From: PALSA-612 sp963776735
Lineage (GTDB): Bacteria > Actinomycetota > Thermoleophilia > Gaiellales > Gaiellaceae
Direction of reading: 5' to 3'
Assembly (NCBI GenBank): GCA_963776735.1
Contig: CAVZNV010000018.1
Span: forward strand, 310,001 to 374,000
Length of the DNA: 64,000 bases
Part shown: positions 1-7,211 of the stretch, in pieces
How the letters are laid out: every line of letters begins with the position of its first letter
Numbering within the stretch: position 1 is the first letter of the stretch
Translations under genes and position numbers: made by a program
Notes under the pieces: generated by a model
Databases searched by the model: none
What the model saw: only the letters and a program-made list of their open reading frames with translations
What the model was told of the DNA's origin: nothing

Positions 1-566
1 GCCCACCATTCACCGAGCGTCTTGAAGGCGTTCCAGAACGCCGTCTTCGCCGACTGCTCGTCGAGCGATGCGTCCACGTCGGGGACGTACAGCGCCTCGA
101 CGGTGGGCGTGAGCTCCTGAAGGTCGCCGGGAGTGTCGGTGACGGGCACCGAGAGCGGGAACTCGATCCCGTTGAGGAACTCGAGCGCGTGCCCGCCCAT
201 GACGACGACGAGCTTCGGCTGGACGATATGCACCTCGCGCGTGAGCCATTCCACGGCGCGCGCGTCCGGCTCGGCGCCGGCGAACTTGAGGCAGTTGGTG
301 CCGTAGACGGCGAGCGGGTCGACCTGGAGCCGCTGCAGCGACTTGAGGATCGCCTGGCCCGCGCGGCCGTAGAACGCGACTCCCTCCAGGAACTCCGACT
401 CCTGCGGCGAGTACTTGAGCAGCATGACGTCGGCGAGCGGGTGGCCGGAGCCGAGCACGAACGCGCGGTCGCCTGCAGCCCCGGCGATCTCATCCGCGAG
501 CTCGTTGGTCTCGCTGATCGCCTTCTGCAGGTACTTCTCGTAGATCTCGTCGGTCGGCACCGCCAC
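1..566 (-). CDS. Uracil-DNA glycosylase superfamily protein (3' end outside window)
   Basis: The reading frame starts at GTG 566 (a second in-frame GTG lies two codons on) and runs off the left edge, so about 188 residues are visible. The translation shows the superfamily layout: an ADVML strand, then YGRAGQAI near residue 70, YGTNCLKF, and a PKLVVVMGGHAL strand like the late beta-strand of family 4/5 uracil-DNA glycosylases. The usual GEAPG-type catalytic loop after ADVML is replaced by KYSPQESE, so glycosylase activity is doubtful. It starts 25 bases after the stop of the upstream glycosyltransferase-PHP gene and is probably co-transcribed with it. Family assignment is fairly secure; function is not. 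Confidence 0.6.
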   Translation of the reverse strand, partial: MAVPTDEIYEKYLQKAISETNELADEIAGAAGDRAFVLGSGHPLADVMLLKYSPQESEFLEGVAFYGRAGQAILKSLQRLQVDPLAVYGTNCLKFAGAEPDARAVEWLTREVHIVQPKLVVVMGGHALEFLNGIEFPLSVPVTDTPGDLQELTPTVEALYVPDVDASLDEQSAKTAFWNAFKTLGEWW

Positions 567-590
567 AGGGAGCCGGTCCTCGATTCTCCC

Positions 591-2228
591 CTAGAGGACC
601 TTTTCCTTGACCTGGGCCACCCACTTGAGCCCCTGGAGGTACGCGAGGGACTTCGGCCGCCGCAGCACCTGGGCGCTGTGCAGGCTGACCATGAACTCCT
701 CCGCGTTGCGGAACGCGCGCATGCTCATCACCCCGGTGCCGACCCCGGGAAGCACGTGCGCGTCCGATCCTGCGGCCATCGTCAGGTTGTACTTGCGCGC
801 GAAGCGGAGCGCCTCGTCGTTGTACGTCTCGAACAGGAGCCGCGCGTTGTAGACCTCGAACACGTCGATCTCGGCCAGGTGCCGGTGCAGCGTGGCCGGG
901 TCCGGGATCGCGTGACGCCGGTCGAACGGGTGGGGGAGGAAGACGAGCCCGCCCTGGGCCCTGATCGCCGCCAGCGTGTCCGCGAACGACATGCCGCGCG
1001 GGATCTCCTCCGACAGGAAGAGCCCGATGACCTCGCCCTGGTTGTCCGTCTTGATCTCCTCGCCCGGGATGACGACGAGGTTGCGGCCCTTCGCCTTCTC
1101 GACCGCCTCGAGCGCGCCGCCGAAGACGTTGTGGTCCGTGATCGCGATCGCGCCCAGTCCCTGCTCCTCCGCGTAGTCGAGCAGCTCGTCGACCGGGACG
1201 GAGCAGTCGTGCGACCAGTTCGTGTGCATGTGCAGGTCGCAGAGGATCCAGTCGCGGTCGGCGAGGGCGGGCTCGGCGGCGCCGGTGCGGCGCCGGCCGG
1301 CGAGGCGCCGGTAGAGCGCGTCGAGCTCTGAGGCGACCTCGGCATAGCTCGCGACTGCGCCGGAGGGCTCGCCGCCTCGCACCTCGGTGCCGCATGCCTT
1401 CGCCTCGAGGCGAAGGCCGAGACTCCCGTCGGGGGAGGGGACCAGCTCGCGCGCGGGCCGGAGCACGGCCGCGCGGGAGGCGGCGTCGAGCGCGGTGCGG
1501 ATGTGCACGCGCTCGCGCAGGCGGCGCGGGATCGTCGGCCGGCCCGAGTGCGGCCGGGTGCGCAGGACGGTGAGCTCGTAGCCGGGGAGGTCGTCGAGCG
1601 AGCGGATCGCGGCGCGGGTCGTCGCGCGCTCCGTCGGATCCCACTCGACGACGATCCGCTTCTCCTTCCGGCCGGGCTTGAACAGGCTCGTGTCGACGCC
1701 CCGTGGAATGACGCGGAAGTCGCCCGGGAACCGCAGCTGCGCTGCCTCGGCCGTCTCGGGTGTCGTCGCGAGCAGCGCATCGACGCGGGCGCGGAGCCGG
1801 TCACGCTGAGCTTTCCCCAGTGGATATGTGAGGCGGTCGGGCGAGAAGAACGTCGCCACCGAAAGGGCGGACGTCTCCCGGAGCGCCAGATACGACAGGC
1901 TCGGCAGGCCGGGCTCGAAGCCGTGGACGACGTCGAAGTTGCCGACGGAGAGCGCCAGCGTCAGGTTCGCCCGCACGCCCATCGGCACGCCCATCCGCGA
2001 CCGGCGCGAGATCGGCATCGCCGGGCCGAGCGCGACCACGTCGGGCAGCAGCTCGCGTTGGAGCGCGCGACGGCCCTCCCGGAGGTCGACGGCACGGTTC
2101 GACGGAGCGAGCACGGTGACCTGGTGCCCCAGCCTGCGCAGCTCGTCGGCCACCGCGCCGACGTGCTCGTTCACCTCGTGCGGCTGCGACCACGAGAACG
2201 GCGTGACGAGGCAGACGCGGAGCTGCAC
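591..2228 (-). CDS. GT4-like glycosyltransferase fused to a C-terminal PHP phosphoesterase
   Basis: A 545-residue protein starting at GTG 2228. Residues 1 to about 320 resemble a GT-B glycosyltransferase of family 4: an N-terminal Rossmann start (RVCLVTPFSWSQPHE), the junction motif VIPRGVDTSLF, and a reduced second domain that keeps only an EAKACG remnant of the donor-binding loop. Residues 327-545 form a PHP domain with the metal-ligand motifs DLHMHTNWSHD, ITDHN, PGEEI, FLPHP and GSDAH all present. PHP domains are metal-dependent phosphoesterases. The transferase half may be degenerate, while the PHP half looks catalytically complete. A 12-bp hairpin separates it from the gene upstream. Confidence 0.75.
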   Translation of the reverse strand: MQLRVCLVTPFSWSQPHEVNEHVGAVADELRRLGHQVTVLAPSNRAVDLREGRRALQRELLPDVVALGPAMPISRRSRMGVPMGVRANLTLALSVGNFDVVHGFEPGLPSLSYLALRETSALSVATFFSPDRLTYPLGKAQRDRLRARVDALLATTPETAEAAQLRFPGDFRVIPRGVDTSLFKPGRKEKRIVVEWDPTERATTRAAIRSLDDLPGYELTVLRTRPHSGRPTIPRRLRERVHIRTALDAASRAAVLRPARELVPSPDGSLGLRLEAKACGTEVRGGEPSGAVASYAEVASELDALYRRLAGRRRTGAAEPALADRDWILCDLHMHTNWSHDCSVPVDELLDYAEEQGLGAIAITDHNVFGGALEAVEKAKGRNLVVIPGEEIKTDNQGEVIGLFLSEEIPRGMSFADTLAAIRAQGGLVFLPHPFDRRHAIPDPATLHRHLAEIDVFEVYNARLLFETYNDEALRFARKYNLTMAAGSDAHVLPGVGTGVMSMRAFRNAEEFMVSLHSAQVLRRPKSLAYLQGLKWVAQVKEKVL

Positions 2229-2246
2229 CTCGCCAGCATAGAAAGA

Positions 2247-2274
2247 GAACAGGCCCGCGGTTGCGGGCCTGTTC
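2247..2274 (-). terminator. Hairpin terminator after the inositol-1-phosphate synthase gene
   Basis: A perfect 12-bp inverted repeat (GAACAGGCCCGC with its complement) around a 4-base loop. Read on the minus strand it is followed by TCTTTCT. It lies 22 bases past the synthase stop codon and just before the GT-PHP gene, as expected for an intrinsic terminator. Confidence 0.75.
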
Positions 2275-2296
2275 TGCGGTGCTCGACGCCGGATGC

Positions 2297-3442
2297 TCAG
2301 GCCTTCGCCGTGGTCTTCGTCTTCGTGCGCTTGTTGTCCTTGATGAAGCGCTCCGTCCGCTCACGCGCGTCGTCGTCGCGGATCTGCTTCGGCGGCGACT
2401 TCATCAGGTACGAGCTGGGTGCCTCGAGCGCACCGGCGATGCCGTTGTTCAGGGCCAGCTTCGCCATGCGGACGGCGTCGATGACGATGCCGGCCGAGTT
2501 CGGCGAGTCCCAGACCTCGAGCTTGAGCTCGACGTTCAGGGGCACGTTCCCGAAGGTCGTGCCCTCCATGCGGATGTACGCCCACTTGCGGTCGGTCAGC
2601 CACGGCACGTAGTCCGACGGCCCGACGTGGACGTTGTCCTTGCCGATGTCGTAGTCGAGCATCGACGTGACGGCGTTCGTCTTCGAGATCTTCTTCGACT
2701 CGAGGCGCTCGCGCTCGAGCATGTTGAGGAAGTCGGAGTTGCCACCGACGTTGAGCTGCATGGTCTTGTCGAGGCGGACGCCGCGGTCGCGGAACAGGCT
2801 CGTCAGGACTCGGTGCGTGATCGTCGCGCCCACCTGGGACTTGATGTCGTCGCCGATGATCGGCACACCGGCCTCCTCGAAGCGGCGCCCCCAGTACGGC
2901 TCGCGGGCGAGGAAGACGGGCATGCAGTTCACCATCGCGCAGCCGGCGGCGAGGATCTGCTCCGCGTACCACTTCGTCGCCTCCTCGGAGCCGACCGGCA
3001 GGAAGTTGACGACGACGTCGGTGCCGGTCTCCTTGAGGATGCCGACCACGTCGTCGGTCTCGCCGTTCGCCTTGTCGACGACCTCCGCGAGGTACATGCC
3101 GATTCCGTCGTGGGTCATGCCGCGCGAGACGGTGATGCCGGTCTTCGGGACCTCCGCGAACCTGTACGTGTCGTTGGGCTTCGCCCAGATCGCGTCGGCG
3201 AGATCCTTGCCGACCTTGTCGGTGGTGACGTCGAACGCGGCCGTGAACTCGACGTCGCTGACGTGGTAGCCGCCGAGGTCGACGTGCATCAGGCCCGGGA
3301 CGAACTCGTCCGGATTCGCATCCTTGTAGAACTGCACGCCCTGGACGAGCGAGTTGGCGCAGTTGCCGACGCCGATGATGGCGACGCGCACCTTGTCCTG
3401 CGAGCGCGCGCGGCCGTTGCTGGAGCCGTTGGTGGAAGCCAT
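2297..3442 (-). CDS. ino1: Inositol-3-phosphate (inositol-1-phosphate) synthase
   Basis: NAD-dependent cyclisation of glucose 6-phosphate to inositol phosphate, the first step to phosphatidylinositol and mycothiol-type molecules. Starting at ATG 3442 the protein is 381 residues, the usual length of the compact actinobacterial/archaeal type. It shows the N-terminal nucleotide-binding IGVGNCANSLVQG, the central GDDIKSQVGAT, NVGGNSDFLNM and the late DSPNSAGIVIDAVR motifs. An AAAGGA Shine-Dalgarno sits 5-6 bases before ATG 3442, so this start is credible. However, the frame is open upstream without any stop and continues into a double ribbon-helix-helix region (separate entry), so a 493-residue fusion is also possible. 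Next upstream on the strand is a PI-synthase-like gene. Confidence 0.93.
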   Translation of the reverse strand: MASTNGSSNGRARSQDKVRVAIIGVGNCANSLVQGVQFYKDANPDEFVPGLMHVDLGGYHVSDVEFTAAFDVTTDKVGKDLADAIWAKPNDTYRFAEVPKTGITVSRGMTHDGIGMYLAEVVDKANGETDDVVGILKETGTDVVVNFLPVGSEEATKWYAEQILAAGCAMVNCMPVFLAREPYWGRRFEEAGVPIIGDDIKSQVGATITHRVLTSLFRDRGVRLDKTMQLNVGGNSDFLNMLERERLESKKISKTNAVTSMLDYDIGKDNVHVGPSDYVPWLTDRKWAYIRMEGTTFGNVPLNVELKLEVWDSPNSAGIVIDAVRMAKLALNNGIAGALEAPSSYLMKSPPKQIRDDDARERTERFIKDNKRTKTKTTAKA

Positions 3443-3778
3443 GGTGTCCTTTCTGGACGGGGAAAGAGGGACGGCGAGCTCGTCCGCGAGCGTGCGCACG
3501 ACGACCTGGTTCACGGTCATCTGCTCACGCCGAGCCTCGGCCTCGAGCTCGTGCTTGAGGCCGGCGGGAACGCGCAGGAGCACCACCGGGCTCGCGCCCG
3601 GGACGGGGCTCTTGCGGCCACTGGCCTCGTAGGGGAAGCCGTGCGCCTGGGCGAGGATGCCGACGGCGACCTCGTTCAGGCTCGTGCCGCGGCGGGCCGT
3701 CTCGCGCACGAGCGCCCGCTTGAGGGAGGCGGGCATTCGGACGATGATGCCTCTCCTGTGAGAAGTGCTAGCAGCCAA
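3443..3778 (-). CDS. In-frame N-terminal extension: tandem ribbon-helix-helix (RHH) DNA-binding domains
   Basis: This 112-codon stretch is in frame with, and open into, the inositol phosphate synthase. It encodes two Arc/CopG-type RHH repeats: IIVRMPASLKRALVRETA followed by GTSLNEVAVGIL, then VVLLRVPAGLKHELEAEA followed by MTVNQVVVRTL. Each has the expected strand-helix-helix pattern, so one chain could act as a single-chain RHH dimer. The first in-frame start is TTG 3778, preceded at 9 bases by a TAGGCT -10-like box; ATG 3736 would cut the first beta strand. Palindromic TGCTAGCA sites overlap the presumed transcription start, suggesting autoregulation. Whether it is made as a fusion or as a separate product is unresolved. 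Confidence 0.6.
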
Positions 3779-3828
3779 ACTGCTAGCAGCCTACACCATC
3801 TACCTGCCGGCGTCCCGATGTGCTAGCT
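3766..3828. promoter_or_regulatory. Candidate RHH operator: repeated TGCTAGC palindromes
   Basis: TGCTAGCA, a perfect 8-bp palindrome, occurs at 3766-3773 and 3781-3788 (exact 15-base period), with TGCTAGCT at 3821-3828. A related TGCTAGCG sits at 4453-4460, touching the start codon of the next gene upstream. RHH repressors typically bind short repeated palindromes at their own promoters. The assignment to the adjacent RHH module is inferred from position. Confidence 0.45.
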
Positions 3829-4453
3829 GACTGCGGACGCTCCAGATGCGCTGGAAGACCGTGATCCACGCGGTCGCGGCAAGCAGGTAGATCGCCCACT
3901 GGAGCCCGCCCCATGGTGCGATCAGGAGGCCGACGGTGATCACGATCACGCGCTCCGCGCGGCTGCCGAAACCGACGTCCCCCTTCAGTCCGAGCGCTTC
4001 TGCACGAGCCCGGGTGTAGCTGACGAGGAACGAGCCTGCAACCGCAGCGAACGCGAAGGCGAGCGCCGTCTCGTTCCCCTCGCCGGCGAAGACGAGCCCG
4101 ATCGAGCCGAGCATGAACGCTTCGCCGATGCGGTCGGTCGTCGAATCGATGAAGGCTCCGAACGGCGTCGCTTTTCCGCCGGCGCGGGCCAGCGCTCCGT
4201 CGAGGATGTCCAGCACCGAGCCGACGACGAACAGCGCAGCGCCGAGCCAGTAGTACAGGAGGTGGTCCCGGTACTGGAAGTGGACTGCGACGCCGCCGGC
4301 GATGCAGAGGAGCACGCCGGACACGGTCAGGGCCGTCGGCGTCAGGCGCGTCTGCGCGAGCCCGGTCATCGAGCGCGACGCGAGGCGCCGTGCCTCGTCC
4401 GTGTACGTCTGCTTGAGACGCTGCGGCGTCGCCGTCCGGCTCACGCGCGCCAC
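3800..4453 (-). CDS. CDP-alcohol phosphatidyltransferase, probable phosphatidylinositol (phosphate) synthase
   Basis: Membrane enzyme that transfers a phosphatidyl group from CDP-diacylglycerol to an alcohol. The 217-residue protein, from GTG 4453, carries the family signature in the form D-x2-DG-x2-AR-x8-G-x3-D-x3-D (DILDGALAR, then GAFIDSTTD) and about five or six hydrophobic segments. Position directly upstream of inositol phosphate synthase argues that the acceptor is inositol phosphate, as in mycobacterial PgsA1-type enzymes, rather than glycerol phosphate. The stop is 22 bases before the RHH/synthase frame. TGCTAGC motifs lie at both its start and its end. Exact acceptor specificity is inference. 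Confidence 0.82.
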   Translation of the reverse strand: MARVSRTATPQRLKQTYTDEARRLASRSMTGLAQTRLTPTALTVSGVLLCIAGGVAVHFQYRDHLLYYWLGAALFVVGSVLDILDGALARAGGKATPFGAFIDSTTDRIGEAFMLGSIGLVFAGEGNETALAFAFAAVAGSFLVSYTRARAEALGLKGDVGFGSRAERVIVITVGLLIAPWGGLQWAIYLLAATAWITVFQRIWSVRSQLAHRDAGR

Positions 4454-4478
4454 GCTAGCAGCGTCTCCGGTGGCCGGG

Positions 4479-5243
4479 CTACGCCGGCTGGGTCGCGTCC
4501 GGCGGCGGCCGGAAGAACGCGACGACCCGGCGCCGGTGGATGATCGCGCCTGCGATCACCGCGACGCCGACGCCGGCGAGGCAGTCGAGCCAGAAGTGGT
4601 TCGCCGTCGCCATGACCGAGAAGCACACCCAGGCCGGCCACAGCAGCCACAGCGGCTTCAGCCACCAGGTGCGAACGACGTAGAAGAGCGTAATGCCGAC
4701 GATCAGCGCGTCGGCGGCGTGCAGGCTCGGCATCGCCGCGTACTGATTCGACCCGAGCTCGATGACACCACTGCCGTGGTTGAGCGACGCGTATCGCTGG
4801 AGCATGTCGATGAAGCCGTCGCCCGGGAACAAACGCGGCGGGGCGGTCGGGTACACGACGTAGCCGATGAAGCCGATGCAACCTGCGAGCAGCACCCAGT
4901 TACGGAAGTTCCTGAAGTGCTCGTGGCGGCGGAGGTAGACCCACAGGAGCGCGACGCCGAGGACAGCGAACTCGGACATCCAGTACGTCCACGAGACGGC
5001 GAGCGCGAGCCAGTGGGACGAGGAAGCGGCTCTCTGAAAGGTGAGCTCGATGAGGTCGCCGACCCGGTCCTCGAGCTGGATCACGGCTCTGCCGTGCGCT
5101 TTCGCGAGCGACACGTCGTGGCCCGCCAGCCCGCGCGCGATCTGGTAGACGGCCAGGAAGCCGAACCAGATCACGAGCTGGAGACCGAAGTCCGTCCAGC
5201 CGCGCGGCAGGAAGCGCCGCCCGAACGCAGCCACTGCCGTCAT
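4479..5243 (-). CDS. PAP2-superfamily membrane protein, AUR1/inositol-phosphotransferase-like
   Basis: A 254-residue polytopic protein starting at ATG 5243. It has the PAP2 motifs in the arrangement of the AUR1/IPC-synthase branch: YPTAPPRL, then AMPSLHAAD and NHFWLDCLAG carrying the two catalytic histidines and an aspartate. About six hydrophobic segments are visible. Members of this branch move phosphoinositol between lipids; ordinary members are lipid phosphatases. It sits 25 bases upstream of the PI-synthase-like gene on the same strand, which favours an inositol-lipid role. No ceramide-forming gene is visible in this window. Substrate is inference. Confidence 0.75.
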   Translation of the reverse strand: MTAVAAFGRRFLPRGWTDFGLQLVIWFGFLAVYQIARGLAGHDVSLAKAHGRAVIQLEDRVGDLIELTFQRAASSSHWLALAVSWTYWMSEFAVLGVALLWVYLRRHEHFRNFRNWVLLAGCIGFIGYVVYPTAPPRLFPGDGFIDMLQRYASLNHGSGVIELGSNQYAAMPSLHAADALIVGITLFYVVRTWWLKPLWLLWPAWVCFSVMATANHFWLDCLAGVGVAVIAGAIIHRRRVVAFFRPPPDATQPA

Positions 5244-5323
5244 GCTGCTTGTCCGCCCTTCGTCAGCACAACTGGGCGATTCTAACGTGACAGCCGGGCG
5301 AAAGAGTCCCGCCGTGGGAAAAA

Positions 5324-6334
5324 TCAGCCACCGATGTAGGACATCTCGACCTTCGGCCTGGCGGCCGTTTCGGCCGTGCGCAGTTCCGAGTAGCGATCGT
5401 TGCGTCCGCGCCAGATAGCGGCGACCGCCTCGTCGAGTTCCTCGTCCGTTGCGTCGCTGCGCAGCACGGCGCGCAGGTCGTGGCCGCGGACGGCGAAAAG
5501 GCACGTGAACAGTCGTCCTTCGGCCGAGAGCCGTGCCCGCGTGCATCCGCCGCAGAACGGCTTCGTCACGGAGGCGATGACCCCGATCTCGCCGCCGCCG
5601 TCGAGGTAACGCCAGCGGGTGGCGACCTCGCCGGGGTAGTTGGGCTCGAGTGGCTCGAGCGGCAGGACGGCGTTCACCTGGCTGACGATCTCGTCCGCGG
5701 ACACGACCTCGTCCATCCGCCAGCCGTTCGTGTGGCCGACGTCCATGTACTCGATGAAGCGGAGGATGTGGCCCGAGCCGTGGAAGCGGCGTGCCATCTC
5801 GACGACGCTCCCGTCGTTGGCGCCGCGCTTGACGACCATGTTCACCTTCACGGGGCGAAGGCCGGCCGCCGCCGCGGCGTCGATTCCCTCGAGCACGCGC
5901 GTGACCGGGAAGTCGACGTCGTTCATCGCGCGGAACACATCCTCGTCGAGCGAGTCCAGGCTGACGGTCACGCGGCCCAGTCCGGCGGCGCGCAGCGCCT
6001 CGGCCTTCTGGGGGAGCAGCGAGCCGTTCGTCGTCAGCGTCAGGTCGAGTCCGTCGATCGCGGCCAGCATCTCGACGAGCCGCTCGAGGTCGCGCCGAAC
6101 GAGCGGCTCGCCTCCTGTAATGCGGATCTTCTCGACCCCGAGCCGGGCGAACGACCGCGCGAGGCGCTCGATCTCCTCGAAGCTGAGCAGCTCGCGGCGG
6201 TCGAGGAAGCGGTAGTCGCGCCCGAACACCTCCTTCGGCATGCAATAGACGCAGCGGAAGTTGCAGCGGTCGGTCACGGAGATCCGCAGGTCGCGGACGG
6301 GCCGCCGGAGCGTGTCGACGACGGTCACGTCCAA
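5324..6334 (-). CDS. moaA: GTP 3',8-cyclase MoaA (molybdenum cofactor biosynthesis)
   Basis: Radical SAM enzyme that, with MoaC, turns GTP into cyclic pyranopterin monophosphate. The 336-residue protein has the N-terminal 4Fe-4S motif CNFRCVYC, the RITGGEPLVR segment, the C-terminal cluster cysteines in FCGGCTRARLSAEG followed by FTC, and ends in the essential Gly-Gly. All landmarks of an active MoaA are present and the length is normal. It lies on the same strand as the PAP2 gene with an 80-base gap. No other molybdenum cofactor gene is in the window. Confidence 0.96.
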   Translation of the reverse strand: MDVTVVDTLRRPVRDLRISVTDRCNFRCVYCMPKEVFGRDYRFLDRRELLSFEEIERLARSFARLGVEKIRITGGEPLVRRDLERLVEMLAAIDGLDLTLTTNGSLLPQKAEALRAAGLGRVTVSLDSLDEDVFRAMNDVDFPVTRVLEGIDAAAAAGLRPVKVNMVVKRGANDGSVVEMARRFHGSGHILRFIEYMDVGHTNGWRMDEVVSADEIVSQVNAVLPLEPLEPNYPGEVATRWRYLDGGGEIGVIASVTKPFCGGCTRARLSAEGRLFTCLFAVRGHDLRAVLRSDATDEELDEAVAAIWRGRNDRYSELRTAETAARPKVEMSYIGG

Positions 6335-6386
6335 AGCCTAGCCAGGAGGCTGATTCCTGACGCGTCGCCGGGAGCCGTCACCGGGG

Positions 6387-7211
6387 TCAGGTCCGGTCGA
6401 GGCGGGCGGCGATCGCAGCTGCGAACCGGTCTGCCGCGGACGGGGAAAACGAGAGGTAGAGCGACGGCTCGACGACCTCGAGCTCGAGGACCTGGCCGCC
6501 GAGGAGGTCGACGCGGGCGTACAGCCAGCGGCCCGGGACGAGTTCCAGAGCGGCCTGCGCCACCTTCCGTTCCTTCGGACTCGCCTCGTACGGCCCCAGC
6601 TCCTCGTCGAGATACAGCACCTTCTCGGCGTGCGCTGCCGGGAGCGCCGCGCGGCGGCTGAGCGAGTGCGAGAAGTCGCCGTCGACGAACACCAGCGACG
6701 TCTCTTGCACGCCCTCGAGGAAGTGCTGCACCATCGCCGTTTCGCCCGCGCCGGTGATCTCCGCCACGAGGTCGCAGGCCGTCACGTCGCCGGCGTCGAA
6801 CCGCGCCGACCGCCGGCCGCCGGCCGAGATCGCCGGCTTGACGACGAACGGCTTCGGCCAGGGGACGAACGGGTCGCCGTCCGGGCGCTCGAAGGAGGTG
6901 GCCACGATCGGCACGCCCCGGCCGGACAGGATCGTCAGGTACCGCTCCTTGTCGACGCCGAACCGCAGCACCGGCAGCGGATTCTCGAGCCGCGGCACGC
7001 TCTCCGCCCAGGCCAGGAACTCGCGCCAGCGCTCCGCGTAGTCCCAGGCCGAGCGCACGACGACGAGCCGAAAGCGGTCCCAGTCGACCGACGCGTCGTC
7101 CCAGACGGCCCACGCGGCCCCGAGCCCGCGTGCTGCGAGCGCGGAAGCGAGAAGCGCCGACTCCTCGCCCTCCGGAAGCTCGGCGCAGGTGACGAGGGCT
7201 AGATCAGCCAG
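6387..7211 (-). CDS. ATP-grasp domain protein (COG0189/RimK-like)
   Basis: About 274 residues in the frame ending at 6387. It opens with DLALVTCAELPEGEES, has the pre-ATP-grasp stretch RLVVVRSAWDYAERWREFL, the nucleotide-binding strand PFVVKPAISAGGR and the metal-binding end VLELEVVEPSLYL. Such proteins ligate an amino or carboxyl group using ATP; relatives include DcsG-like and uncharacterised actinobacterial enzymes. No ATG, GTG or TTG start is near the conserved beginning. CTG 7211 gives a 13-base overlap with the aminopeptidase upstream, implying translational coupling and an unusual start, but this is uncertain. The substrate is unknown. Confidence 0.72.
   Translation of the reverse strand: MADLALVTCAELPEGEESALLASALAARGLGAAWAVWDDASVDWDRFRLVVVRSAWDYAERWREFLAWAESVPRLENPLPVLRFGVDKERYLTILSGRGVPIVATSFERPDGDPFVPWPKPFVVKPAISAGGRRSARFDAGDVTACDLVAEITGAGETAMVQHFLEGVQETSLVFVDGDFSHSLSRRAALPAAHAEKVLYLDEELGPYEASPKERKVAQAALELVPGRWLYARVDLLGGQVLELEVVEPSLYLSFSPSAADRFAAAIAARLDRT

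Noticed and set aside
189..1331. Long plus-strand ORFs opposite the GT-PHP gene (and many similar antisense ORFs throughout)
   Set aside because: Their Arg/Ala/Asp-rich translations have no recognisable domains and mirror conserved genes on the other strand; they arise from high GC third positions.
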